Assembly (NCBI GenBank): GCA_944390825.1
Contig: CALXRG010000004.1
Coordinates: 1-64,000 of the forward strand
Direction: 5' to 3'
DNA length: 64,000 nucleotides
DNA from: an uncultured Akkermansia sp.
GTDB taxonomy: Bacteria > Verrucomicrobiota > Verrucomicrobiia > Verrucomicrobiales > Akkermansiaceae
Part shown: piece after piece, positions 56,203-63,096 of the stretch
Layout: each line of letters begins with the position of its first letter
Numbering within the stretch: position 1 is the stretch's first letter
Translations under genes and position numbers: made by a program
Notes under the pieces: model-generated
Told to the model about the DNA's origin: nothing
Database searches by the model: none
Seen by the model: only the letters and a program-made list of their open reading frames with translations

Positions 56203-56221
56203 GTGGTGATCATGTGGTGAG
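56200..56221. repeat. 11-bp tandem duplication at the pdxA start
   Basis: CATGTGGTGAT is followed directly by CATGTGGTGAG, so on the transcribed strand CACCACATG is duplicated at the pdxA start. The downstream ATG gives the family-like N-terminus. The upstream ATG is out of frame. Confidence 0.7.
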
Positions 56222-56228
56222 AAAGAGT

Positions 56229-56483
56229 TTATCTGCCGGTGGGTCGGGAAGCCGGAAGAGTGGGGGGCTCTTCATCAGCCGGTACAGCCACGGCCTCGGC
56301 CTCTTCACCTGCTCCTCGGGGGGTGATGACCGGTCTGTAGGAGCGTTGGGTGTTGATGTATACTTCCTGGGTGTCTGCCTCCTCGAATCTCAGTTCGGAA
56401 TTGACGGAGACATGGTAGAGCCCCGTGAGGGCGAGTCCGATCAGTGCGGGCACGATCAGTATGCTTCCCAGGCACGTTTTCAT
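56229..56483 (-). CDS. small single-pass membrane protein, function unknown
   Basis: An 84-residue protein with one N-terminal hydrophobic segment (CLGSILIVPALIGLALTGLYHV, residues 4-25), which may be an anchor or an uncleaved signal, followed by an acidic, Pro/Ala-rich tail. I do not recognise a family. It is preceded by a strong promoter 6 nt before the ATG and followed after 26 nt by pdxA, so the two probably share a leaderless transcript. Confidence 0.6.
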   Translation of the reverse strand: MKTCLGSILIVPALIGLALTGLYHVSVNSELRFEEADTQEVYINTQRSYRPVITPRGAGEEAEAVAVPADEEPPTLPASRPTGR

Positions 56484-56489
56484 GAGGGC

Positions 56490-56518
56490 ATTTTATCCGA
56501 TTGGCCGGGTGGGTTCAA
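56490..56518 (-). promoter_or_regulatory. promoter six nt before the small membrane-protein start
   Basis: TTGAAC (56518-56513), a 17-bp spacer and TAAAAT (56495-56490) on the minus strand, then 6 nt to the ATG. Confidence 0.65.
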
Positions 56519-56575
56519 GCTTTACTTTGCCGGCCAGGGGATGTCCCTGCGTTGCCGGCCCGGGTGTGTGCTTTT

Positions 56576-56611
56576 TTATCGCCTTGCATACCGTTATCGC
56601 CTTTCATACCG
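56576..56611. repeat. 18-bp tandem duplication
   Basis: TTATCGCCTTGCATACCG is followed directly by the same 18 bases with one change (G to T). It lies in the 309-bp spacer between the L31 gene and the small membrane-protein gene. That spacer also holds a 15-bp duplication and the L31 terminator but no gene. Confidence 0.8.
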
Positions 56612-56641
56612 GCTTCCTTTGGCTGCCGGTTCACTCCAGTG

Positions 56642-56671
56642 TGCCGGGCGCTTGGATGCCGGGCGCTTGGA
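56642..56671. repeat. 15-bp perfect tandem duplication
   Basis: TGCCGGGCGCTTGGA occurs twice head to tail, 30 bp after the 18-bp duplication in the same spacer. Confidence 0.85.
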
Positions 56672-56712
56672 GAAAGGAATTCCGTGTTCCTCCTCCTCCT
56701 TCCCACCACCGG

Positions 56713-56752
56713 ACAACAAACAAAGCACCCGCTCCTTTCGGGAAGCGGGTGC
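56713..56752 (-). terminator. intrinsic terminator of the L31 gene
   Basis: GCACCCGCT and AGCGGGTGC form a 9-bp stem with a 10-nt loop. On the minus strand it is followed by TTTGTTTGTTGT. It lies 40 bp after the L31 stop. Confidence 0.75.
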
Positions 56753-56792
56753 AGAAAAACAGTGCAGGCCAGGAAAGAAGCCTTCGCAGCTT

Positions 56793-57062
56793 TTAGGAAA
56801 GAGACGGCTTCTTGGCGCGGCGGACAGAGCCAAAGCGCTTCTGGAACTTATCGATGCGGCCTTCGGTGTCGACGAACTGGTTCTTACCCGTGAAGAAGGG
56901 GTGGGAATCAGATGTGATACCGCAGGAGATCACGTAGTGCTCAACGCCGTCGATCACCTCTGTCTTCTTGGAGGTGGCTGTGGAGCGGGTGATGAAGCGG
57001 CGGCCCGTGGTGATGTCCACGAACACAACAGGGTTGTACTTGGGATGGATGTCTGCCTTCAT
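56793..57062 (-). CDS. rpmE2: 50S ribosomal protein L31, type B
   Basis: An 89-residue L31: MKADIHPKYNPVVFVDITTGRRFITRSTA, then SHPFFTGKNQFVDTEGRIDKFQKRFG. The zinc-binding cysteines of type A L31 are missing, so this is the zinc-free (type B) form often linked to zinc-limited growth. No Zur-like operator was recognised upstream. It has its own consensus promoter, a leader hairpin and a terminator, so it is monocistronic. Confidence 0.96.
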   Translation of the reverse strand: MKADIHPKYNPVVFVDITTGRRFITRSTATSKKTEVIDGVEHYVISCGITSDSHPFFTGKNQFVDTEGRIDKFQKRFGSVRRAKKPSLS

Positions 57063-57070
57063 AATCGTAT

Positions 57071-57128
57071 CCGGCTGCGTTACCGTCGCAGCGCCGGAGT
57101 ATTATACGACAATGGAGAGTCATGTCAA
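57071..57128 (-). promoter_or_regulatory. L31 promoter and leader hairpin
   Basis: TTGACA (57128-57123), a 16-bp spacer and a perfect TATAAT (57106-57101) on the minus strand. The 38-nt leader begins with a hairpin (GCTGCG/CGCAGC plus flanking CCGG/CCGG pairs, about 57071-57097) before the start at 57062. The hairpin could be an autoregulatory site for L31, which is speculative. Confidence 0.65.
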
Positions 57129-57155
57129 GCAAAATCAGGGAGAAGAGTCGCTCGA

Positions 57156-57179
57156 TTTGTGTATTTGTTTGTGTATTTG
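57156..57179. repeat. 12-bp perfect tandem duplication
   Basis: TTTGTGTATTTG occurs twice in direct tandem in the divergent L31/transaldolase spacer. From here to about 57505 I see no gene or structured element. A weak open frame of 94 codons there is basic and unlike a real protein. Confidence 0.85.
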
Positions 57180-57505
57180 CAGATCATCGCTTCCTGAGTG
57201 GTTTTCATTTTGTCCGTTGGCAGAGCCTTTGGAAGCGTGTGCAGAGGTGTTTTGAGGGGGAAGGGATCAAACGAAAAGTGAGAAGATACTTGGGGGCGGA
57301 GAATAGAGCAGGGATGCGGAGGGGGATGCTGGAAGAATCGGGGCGTAAGAAAAAAATGGGGTGTGGGAATGGTGATCCTTCAGGGAGGGACGGTCTGCTG
57401 CGTTGAAATTGACTGTCATGCAGGTACAAGCTGCCATGCCGAAGCGGAAAACCGTACAAAAAGACAGAAAAAATCGCGCGACGCGTTCCCGATTGGAATA
57501 CGTAC

Positions 57506-57534
57506 TTGCACAGATGCCCGGATCCTGATAGTAT
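57506..57534 (+). promoter_or_regulatory. transaldolase promoter
   Basis: TTGCAC (57506-57511), a 17-bp spacer and TAGTAT (57529-57534), 23 nt before the ATG. AAGAG about 13 nt before the start is a weak Shine-Dalgarno candidate. Confidence 0.6.
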
Positions 57535-57557
57535 TGCAAGAGAACCCGTGCAATCAT

Positions 57558-58514
57558 ATGGCGACACAGCTAGAGCAACTGAAGCAGTATACGACGGTGG
57601 TGGCCGATACAGGTGACTTCCGCCAGATGGAGGAGTTTTCACCCCAGGATGCCACGACAAATCCTTCGCTGATCCTCGCGGCAGCCGCTAAGCCGGAGTA
57701 CCGCCCGATTATTGAGGCGGTGGTGGCTTCGTTCCGGGGGTCGCCACTTCAGGGGGAGGCGTTGATGGGCGCGATGATGAACAAGGTGATTGTCGCATTT
57801 GGCCTGGAGATCCTCAAGCGGGTGCCGGGTCGTGTCTCCAGTGAGGTGGATGCCCGCCTTTCCTTTGATACAGAAGGTACGGTGAAGAAGGCACGCGAGA
57901 TCATGGCCCTGTATGAGCAGGCGGGGATTCCGCGCGAGCGGGTCCTGATCAAAATCGCATCGACTTGGGAGGGTATCCAGGCAGCCCGAGTGCTCGAGCA
58001 GGAGGGAATTCACTGTAATTTGACGCTGCTTTTCAGCCTGGTGCAGGCTGTTGCCTGCGCTGAGGCCGGGGTGCGTCTCATTTCCCCCTTTGTTGGGCGC
58101 ATCCTGGATTGGTACCGGGCGGCCACAGGGGCGGAATACACGGCAGAGACGGATCCCGGTGTGGTCTCCGTGCGTTCGATCTACCAATACTACAAGAAGT
58201 TCGGCTATCCGGTGCAGATCATGGGAGCGTCCTTCCGCAATAAGGGCGAGGTGCTGGCTCTTGCCGGTTGTGATCTGTTGACGATTTCTCCGTCTCTGCT
58301 TGCCGAGCTCGCAGCTTCGGATGAGCCGGTGGTGCCGGTGCTGTCCCCTGAAACCGCAAAGGCCAGCACCGTGGAGCGCGTGCCCGCCGATGAAAAGAGT
58401 TTCCGCTTCCTTTTCAACGAAGACGCCATGGCTACGGAGAAGACCGCTGAGGGCATTCGCCGCTTCTCTGCGGATATCCGCAAGCTGGAAGCCTTGCTGG
58501 CTTCGATGCTGTGA
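57558..58514 (+). CDS. tal: transaldolase
   Basis: A 318-residue class I transaldolase (TalB type) of the pentose phosphate pathway. Family stretches are [31 protein letters not shown] (residues 10-40), the Schiff-base lysine in [42 protein letters not shown] and IMGASFRN. The start at 57558 matches normal TalB N-termini; the open frame extends into the promoter. It is followed after 85 bp by galE on the same strand. Confidence 0.96.
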   Translation: MATQLEQLKQYTTVVADTGDFRQMEEFSPQDATTNPSLILAAAAKPEYRPIIEAVVASFRGSPLQGEALMGAMMNKVIVAFGLEILKRVPGRVSSEVDARLSFDTEGTVKKAREIMALYEQAGIPRERVLIKIASTWEGIQAARVLEQEGIHCNLTLLFSLVQAVACAEAGVRLISPFVGRILDWYRAATGAEYTAETDPGVVSVRSIYQYYKKFGYPVQIMGASFRNKGEVLALAGCDLLTISPSLLAELAASDEPVVPVLSPETAKASTVERVPADEKSFRFLFNEDAMATEKTAEGIRRFSADIRKLEALLASML

Positions 58515-58599
58515 TGCTGAGGTGCTTCTCTGCAGGTGTGTTGCACTTCAAATCGTTTTCTTTCTGTTCACTGAATACTTCTAACCCCAAATTCGCGAT

Positions 58600-59592
58600 A
58601 TGATGAAAATACTCGTTACCGGCGGTGCCGGTTATATTGGTTCGCACACGGTGCGTCAGTTGGTGAAAGCCGGAGCGGACGTGACGGTGCTGGATAGCAT
58701 GGTTTATGGACATCCCGCGGCGATTGTCGATCCGGAGGTCAAGCTGGTTAAGGGCGATCTGGGCGACCCAGCGATTGTATATCCGCTGCTGATCAACGGC
58801 AAGTTCGATGCTGTGGTGCACTTTGCGGCGTTCATTCAGGTAGGAGAGTCTGTGACCGATCCCCTGAAATACTACGAGAACAACATCGCCAAGCCTCTTG
58901 TGCTGCTGCGTGCGATGATATTGTCCGGCACCAAGCGCTTCGTCTTCTCTTCCACTTGCGCGACATATGGCGAGCCCACGCAAATCCCCATCCCCGAGAC
59001 CGAAAAGCAGGACCCCATCAACCCCTACGGCGGCTCCAAGTTCATGCTGGAGAAGGTTTGCAAGGATTGCGACCGTGCCTATGGCCTCAAGAGTGTGTTC
59101 CTGCGTTATTTCAATGCCTCCGGCTCGTCGGAAGACGGCATGATCGGCGAGGATCATGAGCCCGAATCCCACCTGATTCCTGCGATCCTCCAGGCAATCA
59201 AGGGCGAGCGCCCGGGCATCACGGTGTTTGGTACGGACTATGATACCCCCGATGGTACCTGTATCCGCGATTATATCCACGTGGATGACCTTGCCGATGC
59301 GCACCTGCGTGCCTTGGATTACCTCATGAAGGGCGGAGAGACGAACTGGTTTAACCTTGGTACCGGCAAGGGGCTTTCCGTCAAGGAGATTATCGATGCT
59401 GCCGAGAAGGTGACCGGCATGAAAGCTCCCGTGACCTATGGTGACCGCCGTGAAGGTGATCCTCCCCGACTGATTGCTGACGCACGCAAAGCGGCAGAGG
59501 TGCTTGGTTGGGTGCCGAAATACCAGGATGCCCTCAAGATCGTGGAAACTGCTTGGAAGTGGTTTAATGGTCCCCGGGGCGGTCATTATTGA
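58600..59592 (+). CDS. galE: UDP-glucose 4-epimerase
   Basis: A 330-residue extended SDR epimerase. The NAD-binding GGAGYIGSHTVRQL is at residues 8-21, the catalytic SSTCATYG near 122-129 and YGGSK of the Tyr-x3-Lys pair near 147-151. FLRYFNASG and the C-terminal GDRREGDPPRLIADARKA are typical of GalE. It interconverts UDP-glucose and UDP-galactose, feeding LPS or other glycans such as those made by the GT25 enzyme. A good terminator follows. Confidence 0.93.
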   Translation: MMKILVTGGAGYIGSHTVRQLVKAGADVTVLDSMVYGHPAAIVDPEVKLVKGDLGDPAIVYPLLINGKFDAVVHFAAFIQVGESVTDPLKYYENNIAKPLVLLRAMILSGTKRFVFSSTCATYGEPTQIPIPETEKQDPINPYGGSKFMLEKVCKDCDRAYGLKSVFLRYFNASGSSEDGMIGEDHEPESHLIPAILQAIKGERPGITVFGTDYDTPDGTCIRDYIHVDDLADAHLRALDYLMKGGETNWFNLGTGKGLSVKEIIDAAEKVTGMKAPVTYGDRREGDPPRLIADARKAAEVLGWVPKYQDALKIVETAWKWFNGPRGGHY

Positions 59593-59620
59593 TACTCCGC
59601 CAGCAGCGTTGCTTTTAGCG

Positions 59621-59658
59621 CGCCATCCCGCGTGTTGCGGGGTGGCGTCTCTTTTTTC
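59621..59658 (+). terminator. intrinsic terminator after galE
   Basis: CGCCATCCCGC and GCGGGGTGGCG form an 11-bp stem (one G-T pair) with a 5-nt loop, followed by TCTCTTTTTTCTT. Confidence 0.85.
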
Positions 59659-59712
59659 TTGCCCGTGCTTGCTGCTTGGTGTATGAGTTAGAAGAGACAC
59701 GGATTAGAAGAA

Positions 59713-60207
59713 ATGGCGGATAAGAAAAGACGGGAGCTGTTTGCGCCGGGATACGGCACGGGATTCAAGATGTGGATAGCCGTGGAGTCCCTCCGTTGTG
59801 CTGAGTCTGAGCTGGGGCGTGTGGCCCAGCGGTACCACGTGCCGTTGGAGATGGTGCGCCGCTGCCGCAGCATCGCTTTCCGGGCATTGGAAGAGGCTTT
59901 TTGGAAAGAAGATCCGTGCCGCCTGGTCTCCCCTCCGTCAAAGGTTCGCCGCCGCAGGGCTGAAGAACAGGAAAAACAAACAACCGGCAGCACCTCCGAG
60001 ATGGAACCGAGCCGTTTCGTCGAAAAACTTCTGCACCGCGTGCATCTTAAATCATCTCAGGCTTCCATCGGACGAGGCCCCGATCGCCGCTCCTTCGCCG
60101 CTGAGCCCGAGTCCGACTCCGAGTCCACCTGCGAGTCCGAGCCCGTATCCGGGGCGGAACGAAATTCCCGCACAAAGCCCCGGAAGGGGCAGGGGGGAGG
60201 CTCTTGA
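59713..60207 (+). CDS. hypothetical protein with possible HTH segment
   Basis: A 164-residue protein not recognised as a known family. Residues 19-58 look folded and helical (MWIAVESLRCAESELGRVAQ, then a RYHVPLEMVRRCRSI helix), resembling a helix-turn-helix. The rest is low-complexity: basic around 75-90, then Glu/Ser-rich and finally Arg/Lys/Gly-rich. AGAAGA just before the ATG could serve as a weak Shine-Dalgarno, unlike most genes here. It lies between the galE terminator and the fmt promoter, so it is probably monocistronic. A small DNA-binding regulator is one possibility. Confidence 0.5.
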   Translation: MADKKRRELFAPGYGTGFKMWIAVESLRCAESELGRVAQRYHVPLEMVRRCRSIAFRALEEAFWKEDPCRLVSPPSKVRRRRAEEQEKQTTGSTSEMEPSRFVEKLLHRVHLKSSQASIGRGPDRRSFAAEPESDSESTCESEPVSGAERNSRTKPRKGQGGGS

Positions 60208-60250
60208 GGTCCCTCTGCAACCAATTTTTCCTAAGAAAACCTGAAAATTC

Positions 60251-60279
60251 TTGACTTTAGTGTGATGTCTGGCATAAAA
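60251..60279 (+). promoter_or_regulatory. fmt promoter directly before the start
   Basis: TTGACT (60251-60256) with CATAAA/ATAAAA 16-17 bp downstream (60273-60279). The ATG follows after 5-6 nt, predicting a leaderless mRNA. Confidence 0.6.
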
Positions 60280-60284
60280 GGCGT

Positions 60285-61265
60285 ATGCGAATCGTGATGA
60301 TGGCAACCGGGGACATCGCGATCCCCTGTCTGAAGGCTCTCCTTGCCACGGGTGAGCTGGTGGCTCTTATCACGCAGCCCGACCGGCCTGTGGGGCGCCA
60401 CCAGGAGCTGACTTCGCCACGGGTGAAAGTATTGGCGGAGGAAGCAGGCGTGCCGGTCTTCCAGCCGGAGCGCATGCGCGATGACAGCGCAGTGGAGCGC
60501 TTGCGGTCGTTTGGGCCTGACATTGTCGTCGTGATGGCTTACGGCCAGATTCTTTCACAGCAGGTACTTGATGTCCCCCGTGTCGCCTGTATCAATGTTC
60601 ATGCCTCTCTGCTGCCCCGTCACCGCGGGGCTGCGTGCATTCAGGCTGCTATTGAGGCCGGGGATGACGAGTCCGGAATTTCCGTGATTCATGTTGTACG
60701 CAAACTCGATGCCGGCGATATTATCTGCCGTGCATCTCTTCCCCTCAAAGGCACGGAGACGGCGGAGTCGCTCCATGATGACCTTGCAACTCTGGCTCCC
60801 AAGCCCCTGATGGAGGCGATTCAAGCGATAGAGACAGGCTCTGCGGAAGGCGAAGAGCAGGATGAGTCACTGATGACCTATGCCCCCAAGCTCACCCGCG
60901 CTGACGGAGAGATCGATTGGTCTCAGCCAGCCTTCCAGGTGGCGCGCAAGATTCGTGCCTATCATTCATGGCCAGGTACTTACACGATTTATCCCTCGGT
61001 CAAATCAGGTGAAGATCGGACGCTGAAGATTTTTCCCCCGGTGGAACTTTACATGCACGTCCGCAAGCCTGTCGGTGCCGTGCCGGGGATGGTGCTTGAG
61101 TCCGGGCCGGAGGGATTGCTGGTCTCCTGCGGAGGTACGAGGGGGGGGGCTTTGCGGATCAAGACGATGCAGACGCCCGGCTCCCGTAAAATGAATGCAG
61201 AGAGTTTTTTCGCCGGGCACAAGATTATGCCCGGCGCTATTCTTGGGATGGCTACGCCCCGTTGA
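60285..61265 (+). CDS. fmt: methionyl-tRNA formyltransferase
   Basis: A 326-residue Fmt that formylates initiator Met-tRNA. Features are the N-terminal Rossmann-like MRIVMMATGDIAIPCLKALL, QPDRPVGR, the catalytic/folate-binding INVHASLLPRHRGAACIQ (usually PRWRGAAPIQ; Trp and Pro are replaced by His and Cys), VVRKLDAGDI and the C-terminal OB-like domain from about 215. A run of nine G lies in the coding sequence near 61141-61149, encoding TRGGAL. It is not in the usual def-fmt pair. Confidence 0.92.
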   Translation: MRIVMMATGDIAIPCLKALLATGELVALITQPDRPVGRHQELTSPRVKVLAEEAGVPVFQPERMRDDSAVERLRSFGPDIVVVMAYGQILSQQVLDVPRVACINVHASLLPRHRGAACIQAAIEAGDDESGISVIHVVRKLDAGDIICRASLPLKGTETAESLHDDLATLAPKPLMEAIQAIETGSAEGEEQDESLMTYAPKLTRADGEIDWSQPAFQVARKIRAYHSWPGTYTIYPSVKSGEDRTLKIFPPVELYMHVRKPVGAVPGMVLESGPEGLLVSCGGTRGGALRIKTMQTPGSRKMNAESFFAGHKIMPGAILGMATPR

Positions 61266-61461
61266 GGGCTGTCTCTCCGGCCGGGGGACTCCCCCCATCT
61301 GCGTAGATCTGCATGTAGCAGAGGACGAAGACTGCCGGTGGCGTTTTGCCGCACCTCCTTTTGTCGTACCGTTTGCCGAGGGCTGACACCTGCGGAGTGC
61401 AGTGTTGCCGGGAAGGTCATCGTCCTGGAGGGGGCGATTTAACGCTGTTGAGGTCACATGC

Positions 61462-62112
61462 TCAGCAAGCCTGCGAGACAGCACTGAACGCAGCCAGCAT
61501 TTTGCTGGGGCACTTCATGCCCGGGGCAATCTCGATACCACTGTTGAGATCGATGCCGTCGGGGTGGCAGCGGTGGAGTACGGCCGGCAAGGTCTCGGCA
61601 CTGAGCCCTCCCGCCAGGATCCATGGGTGGGGAAAGCGCAGGCTGTCGAGCTTTTCCACATCGAGCTGCCTGCCAGTACCGCCGTCACCGGCGCTTCCGG
61701 CATCCAGCAGGTAGTAGGCGCAGTAGGGTGCCCACTCGTCGATTTGCTGTTGCAGTTCTTCCAGTGAGCAGTCCGCAGGCCAGAGCGTGCGGATGATGTG
61801 CTGCGGTCCGATGGCTTTCGCTTCATCGATGCTTTGCCGGCCATGGAATTGGACGTAGTCGAGACGTGCCTGCTTCATGATGGGGATGATTTCATCGCTT
61901 TGCTGGCGTACAAAGACGCCGACGCGGCCCATATTGCAGGAATTGATTTCCGCCGCCCTCTCGGGCGAGATACTGCGGGGACTGCCCTGGTGGAAGATGA
62001 AGCCCACAAATCGGGCACCGTAGGCGGCGGCGCAATCGACGCTGGCCATGTGAGTCTGGCCGCAGGTTTTGATGAAGGGCTGCTGGTGGCGGTGTGGCAG
62101 GGGGGGAGTCAT
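61462..62112 (-). CDS. trpF: phosphoribosylanthranilate isomerase
   Basis: A 216-residue TIM-barrel TrpF: FIKTCGQT (residues 13-20, usually KICGLT), ARFVGFIFHQGSPRSIS, GVFV, DYVQFHG, ILAGGLSAETL and GIDLNSGIEIAPGMK at the end. It isomerises phosphoribosylanthranilate in tryptophan synthesis. It is the third gene of a trpD-trpC-trpF run but is separated from trpC by an unusual 174-bp CA-rich spacer. No Shine-Dalgarno sequence precedes its ATG. Confidence 0.93.
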   Translation of the reverse strand: MTPPLPHRHQQPFIKTCGQTHMASVDCAAAYGARFVGFIFHQGSPRSISPERAAEINSCNMGRVGVFVRQQSDEIIPIMKQARLDYVQFHGRQSIDEAKAIGPQHIIRTLWPADCSLEELQQQIDEWAPYCAYYLLDAGSAGDGGTGRQLDVEKLDSLRFPHPWILAGGLSAETLPAVLHRCHPDGIDLNSGIEIAPGMKCPSKMLAAFSAVSQAC

Positions 62113-62286
62113 GGTGCGTGCAGGTTGGGGGGTGGGGTGACGGGTGTGTCGGTCAGTGTGTATGTGTCAGTCGGGGTGTTTCTATCGGGGAGGTATCTGT
62201 CGGGAAGCATCAGTCGGGTGTGTCGGACAGAGGCGGGTGGTTTGTCTGTGTCTGAGGGTATCCATCAATGCCGGAGAATATCGGAA
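62113..62286 (-). other. CA-rich trpC-trpF spacer
   Basis: A 174-nt intercistronic spacer whose transcribed strand is rich in C and A and repeats words such as CCGACACACCCG (twice) and GACTGA. No hairpin, promoter or open frame of note was seen. It probably forms an unstructured ribosome landing region for trpF. Confidence 0.5.
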
Positions 62287-63096
62287 TCAGCGTGGTTTGG
62301 AAGGGGCGGATAAAGCGGGGGTGGCGATGTCTCCACCCAGCAGAGAGGCCAGGGCTTGCTGAGGTGAGAGGGCGCTCATCAGGGCTGTGCCGATGAGTGC
62401 GGCCTGGTAACCGGCCTGCCGGGCTTCCTGCAGGTGGATGCGGGTACTCATGGCACTCGCTGCAATCCAGCATTCCCCAGGCCTGCGCAGACGGGCGAGT
62501 TTGAGCCCTTCCTCCCGGTCTGTCCGGAAGGTTTCGAGGTTGCGGGCATTCACCTGGATGATGCGGGCCCCGGAAAGTCGTGCCAATTCAAGCTCGGATT
62601 CCGTGAAGACTTCCACGACGGCATGGATGCCGCTGCTTTCCGCGAGTTCGCGCAGTCCGCGGAGCCTGGCTGCATCCGGGGTCAGGGCGACGATGAGCAG
62701 CAGTGCTGAAGCTGGGGTGGCAAAGCTTTGCCGTACCTGCAGCTCGTCGAAGATGAAGTCTTTGCGCAGCAGCGGCAGTCCGGCTGCCGCTGCCGCGTCC
62801 AGATCATTGAGATGGCCACGGAAATAGCGTTCTTCTGTGAGGACACTCATGCAGGTGGCGCCCCCGGCCCGGTATTGGGCCGCTGCGTCGGCAGGGGAGA
62901 GCCTGTCGTTGATCACTCCGGCAGAGGGAGAACTGCGTTTGAACTCAGCAATCACGTGGAGGGGCTGTCCCTCACGGGAGGGTGATGAAAGAGCCGCGAG
63001 AAAATCAGGGCGTGCGCCGTCCCGGGGAGCCGGCATTTGGCGCCGCAGGGCTGCCAGCTCATCCTGCTTGGCGTCGATAAAGCGCTGGAGGTTCAT
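62287..63096 (-). CDS. trpC: indole-3-glycerol phosphate synthase
   Basis: A 269-residue TIM-barrel TrpC. The start at 63096 (MNLQRFIDAKQDELAALRRQ) shares its A with the trpD stop (TGATG), so translation is coupled; the open frame runs 29 codons further but that is trpD in another frame. Motifs: HVIAEFKRSSPSAG with the substrate lysine, LTEERYFRGHLNDL, LLRKDFIFDELQV, and QVNARNLETF. It closes the indole ring in tryptophan synthesis. Confidence 0.94.
   Translation of the reverse strand: MNLQRFIDAKQDELAALRRQMPAPRDGARPDFLAALSSPSREGQPLHVIAEFKRSSPSAGVINDRLSPADAAAQYRAGGATCMSVLTEERYFRGHLNDLDAAAAAGLPLLRKDFIFDELQVRQSFATPASALLLIVALTPDAARLRGLRELAESSGIHAVVEVFTESELELARLSGARIIQVNARNLETFRTDREEGLKLARLRRPGECWIAASAMSTRIHLQEARQAGYQAALIGTALMSALSPQQALASLLGGDIATPALSAPSKPR

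Noticed and set aside
57122..57406. 94-codon open frame in the L31/transaldolase spacer
   Set aside because: Basic, repeat-derived translation without domain features; it starts within the L31 promoter.
61211..61236. Perfect 9-bp hairpin as the fmt terminator
   Set aside because: It lies inside the fmt coding region, 30 bp before the stop, and no T-tract follows on the plus strand.
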